Origin: Lactobacillus isalae
Lineage (GTDB): Bacteria > Bacillota > Bacilli > Lactobacillales > Lactobacillaceae
NCBI RefSeq assembly: GCF_947539375.1
Contig: NZ_OX443569.1
Location: forward strand, 868,001-932,000
Direction of reading: 5' to 3'
DNA: 64,000 nucleotides
The position numbers and the translations under genes were made by a program. Of the stretch, positions 27,428-39,200 are shown in pieces. Each line of letters starts with the position of its first letter. The first letter of the stretch is position 1. The notes under the pieces are model-generated. The model was given only the letters and a program-made list of their open reading frames with translations. It made no database searches and was not told the DNA's origin.

Positions 27428-29314
27428 TCACAATAAATCGACTAATTTAATAATAAACTCACTGTAGCTATTGCAATGAACTAATTGGCTCACATTATTA
27501 ATATCTGTCACAATGTTTGATAATTCATCAAATACATCCCTAAACAACTTCTTATTATCAGGATCAATCGCGAGGGCAATAACTAAATATACCTCATTGT
27601 TATTACTCCACTTAATACCACGCGGATTAATAATAATAAAACCACGGCTCTTGTTGGCGGACATTGTTAACGAATGCGGAATTGCAACTCTACCAAACGC
27701 TGTACTCGACATATCTTCACGATTATACAGCGCCTGCTTAAAATTCTTATCAACGACTCGTTCTTTAGAAAATCTAGAACCAACTAAATTAAAGCAATCA
27801 TCTATATTAGTAATTGCATCACTTTTTTCAAAATCTTCACTATTAAAAAACTTAAATAAATTCTCTTGAAAGATATCCTTTCTAAGCTGATGTTGCTTAG
27901 TAGTAATTGCAATCGTTAATTTCTGGATATCATTTTTTAAGAAAAACTGTGAAATATTAACCGTACTTATTTTTTCGTCAACATAATTTGTATCAACTGC
28001 GATAATGAGATCTATTTTTAGTTTCCTTGCATGCAATTGAATAGGATCATGAATTTCATCTTTAATATTAATATATTGAGCAAAATGCTTTTGAATCTTT
28101 CTTGTTAACACAGCTGCATTGTCATAATACTGGGGGATTAGTATAACCGCAGCTAACTTTTGTTTATCAGAAATTTGTTCTGCCATTGCATTTCCGATAT
28201 GCATCGCAATATATCCAATTTCATTATCATCAATAGTTATATTCAGCTTTTGAGAAATTCTGTCCGCTATAATTACTGCACATTCATAAATAGTAGGCGA
28301 CGAATTTTTGATATTAGTTGCAATGGGATTATGCTGAATTTTTTCTTGACGAGCTCTTGCAATTAAACGATCTAAATGAAGAGCAAATCGATCCTTAAAA
28401 TTATCATTATCTAAATTAATATGATAATTGCTCCAAACATAGCTAATTAAATCTGCCACCACGTCTGCTGTTTCTGGATTAATCTTATTATGTAGATTAC
28501 TATCCTTATCAATAACAGATGCCTCAACGATTAATTCTAATTCTTGAAAATCCGGTGATTCAAACTTTATTGAAAGTGCATTTTCAACTGATTCTACAAT
28601 TTCACACGCGAGTGCATTTTTATCGTTAATATTATAATATTTTTCAAGATTAGATTTTGATATTACATGACCGTGTTTTAATCTTGCAAACACAATTACA
28701 AAATGTAAAAGAATATTATTCAAATCAAAGGTATTAAGATAAATATTTCGGTGATTAAATGACTCTAAGATTGTTTTTCGAAGCAAGCTAACATCAATAT
28801 CCTTAAAATTCTTTTGGATAACTTCTTGATTCATAAAAGTTCCAGAAGTTTCTTCATATATTAATGCACTCAACAAGCTTCTCTTTCTTCGCTCTTCACC
28901 AATCAACTCAAAGTTATCACCATGTCTATCTAGCTTCATTCCAAAAGAAGCTACCTTATTTTTTACTTTATTTAAATCTTGTAATATTGTAGTTTCACTC
29001 ACATATAATTTGCTTGCAAGATCATAAAAATTAATTACTGAATCTTTTGTAATGAAATAATTAATAATCCAGTTAATTCTCTCCTTAGAACTACTCTGCG
29101 TAGAAACTACAGTCTTTTCATTTTCAGAAACTTTTTTATATTTTAACTTATAACCTTTAATACTAGATTCTATTGGATACTTTTCTGCTTTCCAAAAACT
29201 AATGTAGTTTTTAATTGTTCGACTGGAAACACCAATTTCGATGGCTAATTCTTGAGATGTATGCCAACTTGGATTTTTCTGTAAGTATTTTAATAAGTTA
29301 TCTCTCTTACTCAT
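27428..29314 (-). CDS. PRD-type transcriptional regulator with EIIA-like domain (LicR/ManR-like)
   Basis: The 628-aa protein has two N-terminal helix-turn-helix segments (8-60 and about 95-150), two PTS regulation domains (about 170-385, with HFVIVFARLKHG and DEIGYIAMHIGNAM), an EIIB-like stretch (about 390-470, KLKIDLIIAVDTN) and a C-terminal EIIA-like domain with VAIPHSL. This is the plan of activators that the PTS phosphorylates on His/Cys to tune transport operons. It is the last gene of the PTS operon and probably activates its promoter. I chose the ATG at 29314; the in-frame GTG at 29329 lacks a better ribosome site. Confidence 0.85.
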   Translation of the reverse strand: MSKRDNLLKYLQKNPSWHTSQELAIEIGVSSRTIKNYISFWKAEKYPIESSIKGYKLKYKKVSENEKTVVSTQSSSKERINWIINYFITKDSVINFYDLASKLYVSETTILQDLNKVKNKVASFGMKLDRHGDNFELIGEERRKRSLLSALIYEETSGTFMNQEVIQKNFKDIDVSLLRKTILESFNHRNIYLNTFDLNNILLHFVIVFARLKHGHVISKSNLEKYYNINDKNALACEIVESVENALSIKFESPDFQELELIVEASVIDKDSNLHNKINPETADVVADLISYVWSNYHINLDNDNFKDRFALHLDRLIARARQEKIQHNPIATNIKNSSPTIYECAVIIADRISQKLNITIDDNEIGYIAMHIGNAMAEQISDKQKLAAVILIPQYYDNAAVLTRKIQKHFAQYINIKDEIHDPIQLHARKLKIDLIIAVDTNYVDEKISTVNISQFFLKNDIQKLTIAITTKQHQLRKDIFQENLFKFFNSEDFEKSDAITNIDDCFNLVGSRFSKERVVDKNFKQALYNREDMSSTAFGRVAIPHSLTMSANKSRGFIIINPRGIKWSNNNEVYLVIALAIDPDNKKLFRDVFDELSNIVTDINNVSQLVHCNSYSEFIIKLVDLL

Positions 29315-29336
29315 TGACAACCATCCCACTTTCTAA

Positions 29337-31134
<1,798 letters not shown>

Positions 31135-31146
31135 CTTAAACTCTCC

Positions 31147-32376
31147 TTATGCTTTTTCTTCTTTAATTAAACTATTGTCATAAACCTTCAAGAATGGATA
31201 CCAAATTAAGCCACCTACAACAAATAAGATTAATAATAAAATTATTGAACTAATAGCTGGACTAACAATCCAAGTCACAAACGGAAATGGAATATACCAC
31301 ATTTGCATTAAAGAGTGAGGAATTGGAGACAAACCAGCTTTAAACCATAATGAAGTAATTAATGGTAAAACGATTCCGTTAATCCAAAGCGGAATCATTA
31401 AATATGGGTTCCAAACTACGGTACCAAATACAACTGGTTCATTAATGTTAAAGATTGAAGGTAAAATACATGCTTTACCTAGTGCCTTCATTCTCTTAGA
31501 TTTAGTTGCAAATAGCATTAATAAAACTAATGGTAAAGTACAACCAACCCCGCCAATCCATGGAAAACTATAAACCAATTCGCTAGTAAAAATATGAGTA
31601 GCGACATGACCAGCAGCAACTTCTCGTGCATTAGCTGCAATTCCAGCAAGCATCACAGGTTGATCAATAGCTGCTAAAACCCAACCTGAAATTCCCATTG
31701 AATAAATAAAACATTGGAAAAACAGGAATAAGGTAAATCCCCACCAAGTATCTAACGATGTAGCTAACGGTGAAAAAATATTTACAATTAGTTGATAAAA
31801 GTTAAAGTGCAAGATATCTGATAATAACCAACCTGTTGCGATTACTACTGTGATTGGTAACATCGAATCAAACCATGCAATAACAAAATCTGGCATTGAT
31901 GTATCATCGCTAAAGAATGAGAATTTACCGAATGCTTCCATAATTAGAGCAGTATAGATCCCTACAACCAAGGCAACAAACATACCACCAGCACCGAGTT
32001 CGGAAAATTGGTAAGAAATAATTGATCCACTCTTATCCCAAGTTGGATTAGCAAGCATCAAAAACAAAGCAACTGATGAAAGGCCTGCAATGATTCTTTG
32101 CTTGTTTAATTTCATATGTTCCATAAAATTAAACGGAAATAGAAAAGCAATAAAAATTGAAACTAAGCCAAATGTAAAACTACTAATTGGTGCTAAATTT
32201 GGCCACCATTTCCAAAAATTAAGCGGAATATTTAATAAAGTAATAAAAGAACCAACAAAAATAAATGGAAGTACTTCCAAAATAGAATTTTTTATGGTTA
32301 CAATCCAACCGTTGTTAGCTATCTTCTGCGCTCTGGGTGCAAATTTAGTATTTAGAAAATTCATAAAACCGTTCAT
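31147..32376 (-). CDS. PTS cellobiose-type EIIC permease (CelB-like)
   Basis: The 409-aa membrane protein has about ten hydrophobic helices and the LacE/CelB start pattern FMNFLNTKFAPRAQKIANNGWI. It also has FNINEPVVFGTVVWNPYLMIP near residue 315, a substrate-site motif of this permease family. It imports and phosphorylates a beta-glucoside together with EIIA and EIIB. The gene lies between EIIB (20 bases upstream) and EIIA (12 bases downstream). Confidence 0.92.
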   Translation of the reverse strand: MNGFMNFLNTKFAPRAQKIANNGWIVTIKNSILEVLPFIFVGSFITLLNIPLNFWKWWPNLAPISSFTFGLVSIFIAFLFPFNFMEHMKLNKQRIIAGLSSVALFLMLANPTWDKSGSIISYQFSELGAGGMFVALVVGIYTALIMEAFGKFSFFSDDTSMPDFVIAWFDSMLPITVVIATGWLLSDILHFNFYQLIVNIFSPLATSLDTWWGFTLFLFFQCFIYSMGISGWVLAAIDQPVMLAGIAANAREVAAGHVATHIFTSELVYSFPWIGGVGCTLPLVLLMLFATKSKRMKALGKACILPSIFNINEPVVFGTVVWNPYLMIPLWINGIVLPLITSLWFKAGLSPIPHSLMQMWYIPFPFVTWIVSPAISSIILLLILFVVGGLIWYPFLKVYDNSLIKEEKA

Positions 32377-32396
32377 TTTATTTACCTCTTATGAAT

Positions 32397-32702
32397 TTAA
32401 CTTAGCTGACTTTGTAAGTCTTCAACTGCTGCTTTGCCATCTAATATTGAATAATAATCTGGCTTCATTAAAATTACTTTTACTTTGTCAGGTACTTGCG
32501 CTTTAATTGTATCAAACTCTGCCTTTAAGTGAGGTCCTACCATTAAAGCGTCAATCTGATCTGCATAGTCACCTAATTCTGCTTCACTCCGAGCCTGAAT
32601 CTTGTAATCTAAACCAGCCTTCTTTGCTGCTTTTCTCATGTTAGCAGCCATAAAGCCTGATGATGCACCTGAACCACATACTAATAAAACATACTTAGTC
32701 AT
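32397..32702 (-). CDS. PTS lactose/cellobiose-specific EIIB component
   Basis: The 101-aa protein carries the phosphorylated Cys in the N-terminal P-loop YVLLVCGSGASSGFMA. It accepts phosphate from EIIA and passes it to the sugar in EIIC. It is the first gene of the operon EIIB-EIIC-EIIA-GH1-regulator. I set the start at the ATG at 32702, with GGAGG eight bases before it; the ATG at 32717 would include that site. Confidence 0.92.
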   Translation of the reverse strand: MTKYVLLVCGSGASSGFMAANMRKAAKKAGLDYKIQARSEAELGDYADQIDALMVGPHLKAEFDTIKAQVPDKVKVILMKPDYYSILDGKAAVEDLQSQLS

Positions 32703-32739
32703 TTTTAAATCCTCCATTAATACTTTCTTTTTATTTCTC

Positions 32740-32810
32740 TTGACACTTATATAGTATTAAACAAGCGCTTACATTTAAAATACACTTTTGCACCACAGAG
32801 GTGAAAAATG
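32740..32810 (-). promoter_or_regulatory. PTS operon promoter region with cre site and inverted repeat
   Basis: ATGTAAGCGCTTGTTT (32760-32775, minus strand) has the AAGCGCTT palindrome of a CcpA cre site. It is followed by TACTATATAA as a -10 region. Further upstream, CACTTTTGCACC and GAGGTGAAAAATG (32784-32812) form an imperfect inverted repeat that could be the binding site of the PRD activator. The layout predicts catabolite repression plus substrate activation. Confidence 0.5.
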
Positions 32811-32823
32811 GTTTGGAGGGTAT

Positions 32824-32850
32824 AAAAAAGCCCATTGCAAAAGCAATGGA
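32824..32850 (-). terminator. Terminator of the CRISPR array transcript
   Basis: Stem CCATTGC / GCAATGG with a four-base loop, followed on the minus strand by GGCTTTTTTATA. It sits about 40 bases beyond the last (degenerate) repeat. Confidence 0.7.
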
Positions 32851-32890
32851 CTAATAGTGTAATTATGACTAATTATCGTAACTCACTATA

Positions 32891-34115
32891 AATTAAACTT
32901 TAATGATCTTAGCAACCATCTAAAACGGACTGCTTGGCTACGGCTTGCACTAAAGTGATCTAAACCTTATTGATCTAACAACCATCTAAAACTCACCAGC
33001 TTTGCGTTTACTTTGTGCCAGGGATCTAAACCTTATTGATCTAACAACCATCTAAAACTACCTTCAGCTACGTACATCAACATCTTTCGATCTAAACCTT
33101 ATTGATCCAACAACCATCTAAAACACGTAATCTTAGGTGCTACACCCAAGGAATGATCTAAACCTTATTGATCTAACAACCATCTAAAACTGTTTCTGTG
33201 CCATATTTACAAGGCTACTTGATCTAAACCTTATTGATCTAACAACCATCTAAAACAGACAAAAGTAATAAAAAGAAGTATTATATGATCTAAACCTTAT
33301 TGATCTAACAACCATCTAAAACTGGCGAAACCAATGAACTAGATTCTTTTTGGATCTAAACCTTATTGATCTAACAACCATCTAAAACCGTTTATATCTT
33401 TAACGTTCAACCTGGTTTTGATCTAAACCTTATTGATCTAACAACCATCTAAAACTTATGAAGATACTTATTGTTGATATTATGCGATCTAAACCTTATT
33501 GATCTAACAACCATCTAAAACAGCTTGCTAATTTGTTTTGAGCTTCCTTAAGATCTAAACCTTATTGATCTAACAACCATCTAAAACTTATGAAGATACT
33601 TATTGTTGATATTATGCGATCTAAACCTTATTGATCTAACAACCATCTAAAACTATAATTAGTCATGTAATAAAAATTAAGAAGATCTAAACCTTATTGA
33701 TCTAACAACCATCTAAAACAGCTTGCTAATTTGTTTTGAGCTTCCTTAAGATCTAAACCTTATTGATCTAACAACCATCTAAAACGGATCGTCTGGGTTG
33801 TATCGAGTGATGGATGATCTAAACCTTATTGATCTAACAACCATCTAAAACTAGAATTATACTCGCCATTAGGATAATCATGATCTAAACCTTATTGATC
33901 TAACAACCATCTAAAACTATCAAAAAATACATTTAACGCCTTTACCAGATCTAAACCTTATTGATCTAACAACCATCTAAAACCTCCAACTTCCCCCGTT
34001 AAAACGGTAAGAGGATCTAAACCTTATTGATCTAACAACCATCTAAAACATTCAATCTTGTTTTAGATCTAACATGTGAGATCTAAACCTTATTGATCTA
34101 ACAACCATCTAAAAC
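32891..34115 (-). CRISPR. Type II-A CRISPR array: 19 repeats, 18 spacers (16 different)
   Basis: The 36-nt repeat on the minus strand begins GTTTTAGATGGTTGTTAGAT and ends CAATAAGGTTTAGATC. Full repeats start (plus coordinates) at 32957, 33023, 33089, 33155, 33221, 33287, 33353, 33420, 33486, 33552, 33618, 33684, 33750, 33816, 33882, 33948, 34014 and 34080. A degenerate copy at 32891-32926 marks the trailer end. Spacers are 30 nt except 33389-33419 (31 nt). The repeat at 33089 has one change (33108). Spacer 33456-33485 recurs at 33588-33617, and 33522-33551 recurs at 33720-33749. The leader end is next to csn2, only 32 bases away, so new spacers enter there. Confidence 0.97.
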
Positions 34116-34147
34116 CGAAATTTTATAATCAGTTTTTAATCAGATAG

Positions 34148-34816
34148 TTAGTACCAATCAACAAGGTCTTGATCAATGTAGAAATAATCAACATCTTTTG
34201 GAAAAACCAGAAAATCCGCAGATGTGAATTCTATTAAAATTAATTTCAACTTCATTTCTTTTAATAGATCATTTAACATTCCTAACTGAGCTAAATTTAA
34301 ATAATGAGCTACATTACAAGCAACAGGTATAGAATGCAAATTATAGTTTTGATGTATTTTTAAGATCGATTCAATTATAGCATATGGTTCCTCTAAAAAC
34401 TTAGTATCTAAATGCAGATTTTCTAACTTCAAAAACTTCTTCAAGTCTTCGTTAAATTCAAGTTCTAGAGGTAAATCTTCAAGCAACAATGAATCTTGTA
34501 TTATCCCTTCTAATTCATGATATGTTTTTAATATTTCATTACGATTCGTTTCATTGAGTTCTTCAATATATTCTTTTATAATAACGGGCATATATTTGTC
34601 AAAAACATTTCGATTTAATACTGGATCAGCGATAAAATCAAAATCTTTAATTATATCTAATTGATTATAATCATCATCCGAACTTAGAAGCATATCTTTC
34701 TTACCTTGAAAACTCCGAATTAAATCTTGATAAACTATCGGACTAGAAGTTGCTATTACCTTTATTCCACTACTTTTCATAACCATCTTTTTATGAGATA
34801 AATAAGATAAAATCAT
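34148..34816 (-). CDS. csn2: CRISPR adaptation protein Csn2
   Basis: The 222-aa protein matches the csn2 position at the end of a cas9-cas1-cas2-csn2 set. Csn2 forms a ring around DNA ends and acts with Cas1-Cas2 and Cas9 in spacer acquisition; its presence defines subtype II-A. The sequence has the short-form Csn2 features (ISYL/LSYL start, acidic helical middle, LILIEFTSADFLVFPKDVD near the C-terminus). The start overlaps the cas2 stop (ATGA). The array leader follows its stop codon. Confidence 0.92.
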   Translation of the reverse strand: MILSYLSHKKMVMKSSGIKVIATSSPIVYQDLIRSFQGKKDMLLSSDDDYNQLDIIKDFDFIADPVLNRNVFDKYMPVIIKEYIEELNETNRNEILKTYHELEGIIQDSLLLEDLPLELEFNEDLKKFLKLENLHLDTKFLEEPYAIIESILKIHQNYNLHSIPVACNVAHYLNLAQLGMLNDLLKEMKLKLILIEFTSADFLVFPKDVDYFYIDQDLVDWY

Positions 34817-35121
34817 AAAATCACTGTCCGATCTGAACTATTTCTTACATCATCAACGGGATTTCCAACTAAGAAATGCATATCATTGTATTGTTTCTCA
34901 GTAACCATTAAAGATTGAACGACGCCACTAGTTGGCAAAAAACTTTTAATTCGTTTTTCCAGAAAAATTGCTGTTTTTCTACTTACACATACTCTTTCAT
35001 ATATAGAATATTGAATCATTAAGAATCCTTCGTTAATTAGCCTTTTACGGAACTGACGATACTCTCTTCTTTCACTAGCCGTCTCAACCGGCAAATCAAA
35101 CATTATCATTAATCGCATCAT
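34813..35121 (-). CDS. cas2: CRISPR-associated endonuclease Cas2
   Basis: The ~102-aa ferredoxin-fold protein bridges Cas1 dimers in spacer integration. Visible motifs are MIMFDLPVETASERREYRQF, the strand with the conserved Asp, and FLMIQYSIYERVC. I chose the ATG at 35121 (MMRLM), with GAGG six bases before it; the ATGs at 35118 and 35133 are alternatives. It overlaps cas1 at its start and csn2 at its end, so the three adaptation genes form one translational unit. Confidence 0.95.
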   Translation of the reverse strand: MMRLMIMFDLPVETASERREYRQFRKRLINEGFLMIQYSIYERVCVSRKTAIFLEKRIKSFLPTSGVVQSLMVTEKQYNDMHFLVGNPVDDVRNSSDRTVIL

Positions 35122-36004
35122 TCGGTACCTCATCCGTTAACTCCATTTCTATTTTTATATTATCAATTTCTCCACTTAAAAATCTTAGGCAATCCCTAAC
35201 ATAAACTGTAATTGCATTAGAAAGTAAAGTCTTCCTACCATTGAATTTTATTTCTAAACTAAGCAATTCAACTAATCCAAATTTAATATCAGGCGTAAAT
35301 TCATCAATATTTTCATGCGCTTTAACCCAATAATCTACAAAAGGTCTAAAAGGCTCCATTAAGTCTGACCCCAAATTAAATTGGTTTTCTTGGGAGTGAT
35401 GATGAATACCTAAATAAGATAAATAACCATTTACCGCAATTTCACGATTAAAAGCTGAAAGTAAAATAGCATATCCATAATCTAAGGCAGCATTTATTGC
35501 ACCTGAATTTCTTCTTATAAAATCTTTGCCAAACATACTAATAAAATATTTTCTAGCTGCAGCTGCTTCTCGATTAGTTGAATCATTCAATTCCATTTGA
35601 TCTAATTCATTTTGAACATCATCCCAAATCAAATTATAATTTTGCAATACCTTAATTTGATTTTGAATCTTCCTTGCTACAATTTTCGTCCACAAAAGCT
35701 CTTTTTGCTTTTCATCCCAATTAAACTGATTTTTTAATTTAGCAAGACTTCTACTATTCGGATAATAATCTATTGTTTCACTGACAGGTTGGTATTTATC
35801 ATCAACGAAAATTATTTTAGATTGATTTTCAGCTAGTTTACTAATTAGTGCACTTGTAATTACTGCTTGAGAGGTTGATACCAATAATAAATTGATATCG
35901 CTAATAGGTATCTGATTAATCCCATCTCTTGTTTGCACAATCATCATATTCATTGAATACGTTAATTTAGTATGTTGCGTAATTATTACCGATCGCCATC
36001 CCAT
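35096..36004 (-). CDS. cas1: CRISPR-associated endonuclease Cas1 (type II-A)
   Basis: Integrase for new spacers. The 302-aa protein starts MGWRSVIITQHTKLTYS, the typical type II Cas1 N-terminus. It has NAALDYGYAILLSAFNREIA in the helical domain, the metal-binding His in LGIHHHSQENQFNLGSDLMEPFRPFVD, and a C-terminal helical region. AAGGAGGAAA precedes the ATG. It lies after the tracrRNA region; a terminator separates it from cas9, so it probably has its own promoter or depends on read-through. Confidence 0.97.
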   Translation of the reverse strand: MGWRSVIITQHTKLTYSMNMMIVQTRDGINQIPISDINLLLVSTSQAVITSALISKLAENQSKIIFVDDKYQPVSETIDYYPNSRSLAKLKNQFNWDEKQKELLWTKIVARKIQNQIKVLQNYNLIWDDVQNELDQMELNDSTNREAAAARKYFISMFGKDFIRRNSGAINAALDYGYAILLSAFNREIAVNGYLSYLGIHHHSQENQFNLGSDLMEPFRPFVDYWVKAHENIDEFTPDIKFGLVELLSLEIKFNGRKTLLSNAITVYVRDCLRFLSGEIDNIKIEMELTDEVPNDAINDNV

Positions 36005-36015
36005 ATGTTTCCTCC

Positions 36016-36044
36016 TTGTATCTTTTGCCTATACATGATATTAT
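36016..36044 (+). promoter_or_regulatory. tracrRNA promoter
   Basis: TTGTAT, 17-base spacer ending TGA (extended -10), TATTAT, on the plus strand. It predicts a start near 36051 and lies head-to-head with the cas1 ribosome site. Confidence 0.65.
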
Positions 36045-36050
36045 TAATTT

Positions 36051-36167
36051 GTTGGGTAGCTCCCAACTCTAAACTTTATTGATCTAACAACCAGATTTAA
36101 AATCAAGCAATGCATCTTTTGATGCAAAGTTTCAACACTTGTCCCGAGCTATCGAGGGACTTTTTTT
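36051..36167 (+). ncRNA. tracrRNA of the type II-A system
   Basis: The plus strand between cas9 and cas1 contains an anti-repeat (about 36068-36101). It matches the plus-strand repeat over TCTAAAC-TTATTGATCTAAC-AACC, with a two-base bulge, then ATTTAAAAT. Next come a small hairpin TGCATC-TTTT-GATGCA (36111-36126), the tail AAAGTTTCAACACTT, and a terminator GTCCC...GGGAC with seven Ts (36141-36167). A perfect 5' hairpin GTTGGG-TAGCT-CCCAAC (36051-36067) precedes the anti-repeat. It is transcribed opposite to cas9, cas1 and the array. Its role is to pair with crRNA repeats for RNase III processing and Cas9 loading. Confidence 0.88.
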
Positions 36168-36173
36168 ATACAA

Positions 36174-36207
36174 AAAATAGGGAATCACATTGGTGGTTCC
36201 CTATTTT
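36174..36207 (-). terminator. Terminator of cas9
   Basis: Stem AAAATAGGGAA / TTCCCTATTTT with a 12-base loop, directly after the cas9 stop, with a T-rich tail on the minus strand. It meets the tracrRNA terminator tail to tail. Confidence 0.75.
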
Positions 36208-36209
36208 CT

Positions 36210-39200
36210 TTACAAATCTGAAATCTTAACGCGTTTTTCAAATAGACCTGTTGGAGATTGATAAATTAATTTTGCATTTTCAGATAATTTTACACCTGTA
36301 GGAATCTGTAATTTTCCCAATTCCGTAGATAATCCTAAAGACTTAATCTTAGGCATTACAGCATTATCATGTAATCCATTTAATACCTGCAAAATTGTGT
36401 CTTTTTTCTCAGCTAATGATAGATCAACAAATTTTTCTCTCCCAGCATGTAATTTTTCTCTAAATTTATTAATATCAAACAATGGTAGATATTTATCAAT
36501 ATTTGTAAGAATTTCATCATATGCTTCAACCAAAGCTTTCTCCTCTTCAGTATCATTTTCACAATTATCAGTAATTGCTTGCATAGAATATTGAGATAAA
36601 GTTAATTGCTTAGCATTTTGGACATACGTAGAACTTGCAAGCATAAATTTCTTGTCACCATCTAAAATTACTTGCTTATATGGGACTTTTTCTTTAACAA
36701 TCTCAAATGAACTAATTGTTTTATTTTTCTTTCCATTCTTGCTATACATAATTTCAGGTTCAAGTACCTGCTTTAAATAAGCATTATAGTGACCTTTTTT
36801 CTCAGCTTTTCTTAAATTAATCAATTCACGCATTGGTACTCCGAACACGCGATATTCGGTTCCCTTTTTCTTATTAATTCTAACAATAACCATATAGGCA
36901 TCGGAATTATTTGTATATCCGCCATATACTTCAGTAGGCATATCTTTCTTTTTAGGAATCAAATTACGTGATTTCTTTCTATCACGTGATAAACGTGGAT
37001 AGACCGTCATCTTAAACATTTCCTGATCGTGAGTTTCGGTTTCTCGAGAAACAAGCATGTATTTATAATTATATGCATGTTTCAATTTTTCAATTATATC
37101 TTTTTTGTCAAAAACCTTTTTCTTAGTTTCACGACTGATAATATCGTTACCCTTGTTTTCAAAAATTTGCGAAATAAAATTATATCTTCTTGTTTTATCA
37201 TAAATTATCTTTTCTTTTTCAGGTTCGGAACTAAATTTTTTATATTGTCCATATACAAAGAAAGGACGTAAATAAGGATAAACTTGATAAAGAATATTAC
37301 CACAAATAGCTGAAAGATAGGCATCAATTGCATGATGATAATCATTGACTTCTCTACTCTTATATAAGTTTAAATGCTTTCGTAAATAATGATTATATCG
37401 AGCCTTAACAACTATTATTTCAGTATCAGGATACTTAGATTGCAAAATTGTTGAAACCAATTTAATAATTTGACTCGTTTCAACTAATTGTCTATGTATG
37501 AAACCTGAAGATTCATATTTATTAATCTTATCTGGATCAATAATTAAATTATTATACTTAGTCTTTGTAATTAATCCCTGATCTTTCCATTTTTCCCACA
37601 TATGATGAATCGTCATTCCCAAGTCAGTTGCCATATGATTTCCATATAATTTAACTGGTACATTATCCGATTTACCATTATTGACTGCTTTTTTAACTAA
37701 AACTCGGTTTTCCAAGGAATCATCTTTAATAAAGCTTTGTGGAAGAATGTGATCTATATCATATTGTTCTAGATCATCAATATCAATTGGTTCACCCGTA
37801 TAAGCATCTCTACCAAGTTGCATAAAGTATAAATAATATTTATCTTTCAACAATTTTTGATCTTTAGCAACCCTTTCCAGCTCATTTCTAATAGTCTCTG
37901 ATGCTAATTCATTAGATAATTCTTTATAAACTTTGCGTAATTTATTTGCTCGAGTTTGACTTATTTTAGCATTATCGTCTGCATCTCTAGTAAACTCAAT
38001 TGCAATTTGCTTAGGAACCTTTCCTGAGGCTGCTCTAACAATATCATCAACGACTTTAACTACTTGGCGGATTGCTTTCTTATTAGCTGGTGACGTATAA
38101 GCCTCACTTAAAATATCTTCTACACTTGTGTCAACTAGTAAATTTTGGTTAGCAACTGCAATAGCATCTTTAAAATCAGCTTGATTTACAATTTGCATAA
38201 AATTATTTTGACTATCCCAAAGTTGTTCAATAATAGTTTGACCATTATTGTCAGTTAATTGTGATAATAATTTCTTCGATAATTGACCCCAACCTTGCAT
38301 TCTAATCTTGCTTAGTTTGTCAATTTGTCTATCACTGAGCCAGTCTATAGTTTTCAACTTTTCTTTATAAATAGCCTTATCTTCAAAAATAGTTGACCAT
38401 TCGATGATCCGTTCAAAATCTTTATTATAGCTAGGATTATCAATTTGCTGATCAAAAATCTTCAAATTTTTTAATTTATTATAAGTTGTCAATCCAGAGT
38501 TAAATTTCTTTTCATCGGATAAGCCCTTAATCTCAACATTAATAAGTTTATAATTTTCTTTCAAATAGGATTTAAGCTTATTAGTAGTTACAGTTGAATT
38601 CTTCTTAAACAAGTTATTATATAGTTCTTGTTTTAAAGGCACAGATATTCGCTTACCATTAATTTTTATGTTATTAAGTTCATTTAATACTGTAAACTTT
38701 TGATAAAGTAAACTGTTAGCTGGTAAAACATCTTCACCTAATAAGTAAGTATCTTTAGTTGTCATTCTTTTAATGAACTTATTTGCTGATGCCATTCGAT
38801 CTACCTTTTGATCAAAATTCCAAGGAGTAATCTGTCCTTGCCCCTTACGTATCATCCAAGCAAAATTTTGATTTTTCTTTGTTTGGTTATTTTTAGTAGA
38901 TTCGTTTGGTGAAATTAATGGTCCTACATAATAAGGGACTCTAAATCTAATTAGTTCATCAAGCTTATATGGGGCTTGCTTTAAATGTGAAGAAACAGGA
39001 TTTACCTCTTTCAAAAATGGATAATACTTTCCCTGATTTTCAATAATTTTGTCTAATTCAAGCTGATGAAGCTGATATGGAATTACTCCATTTTCATTTG
39101 TTCTCTGTTTTGGCATGAATGAATCTAAGGCAATTGCATCTAAAATTTCTTGAGATTCCTTTGAATCATCTAAATTCTTTTTAACTTCTTTATAAAATTC

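Noticed and set aside
36051-36067. 5' hairpin of the tracrRNA as a guide like the S. pyogenes long-form tracrRNA
   Set aside because: The sequence folds on itself and I saw no matching target at the cas9 promoter; the leader element at 40450-40513 is a better candidate.
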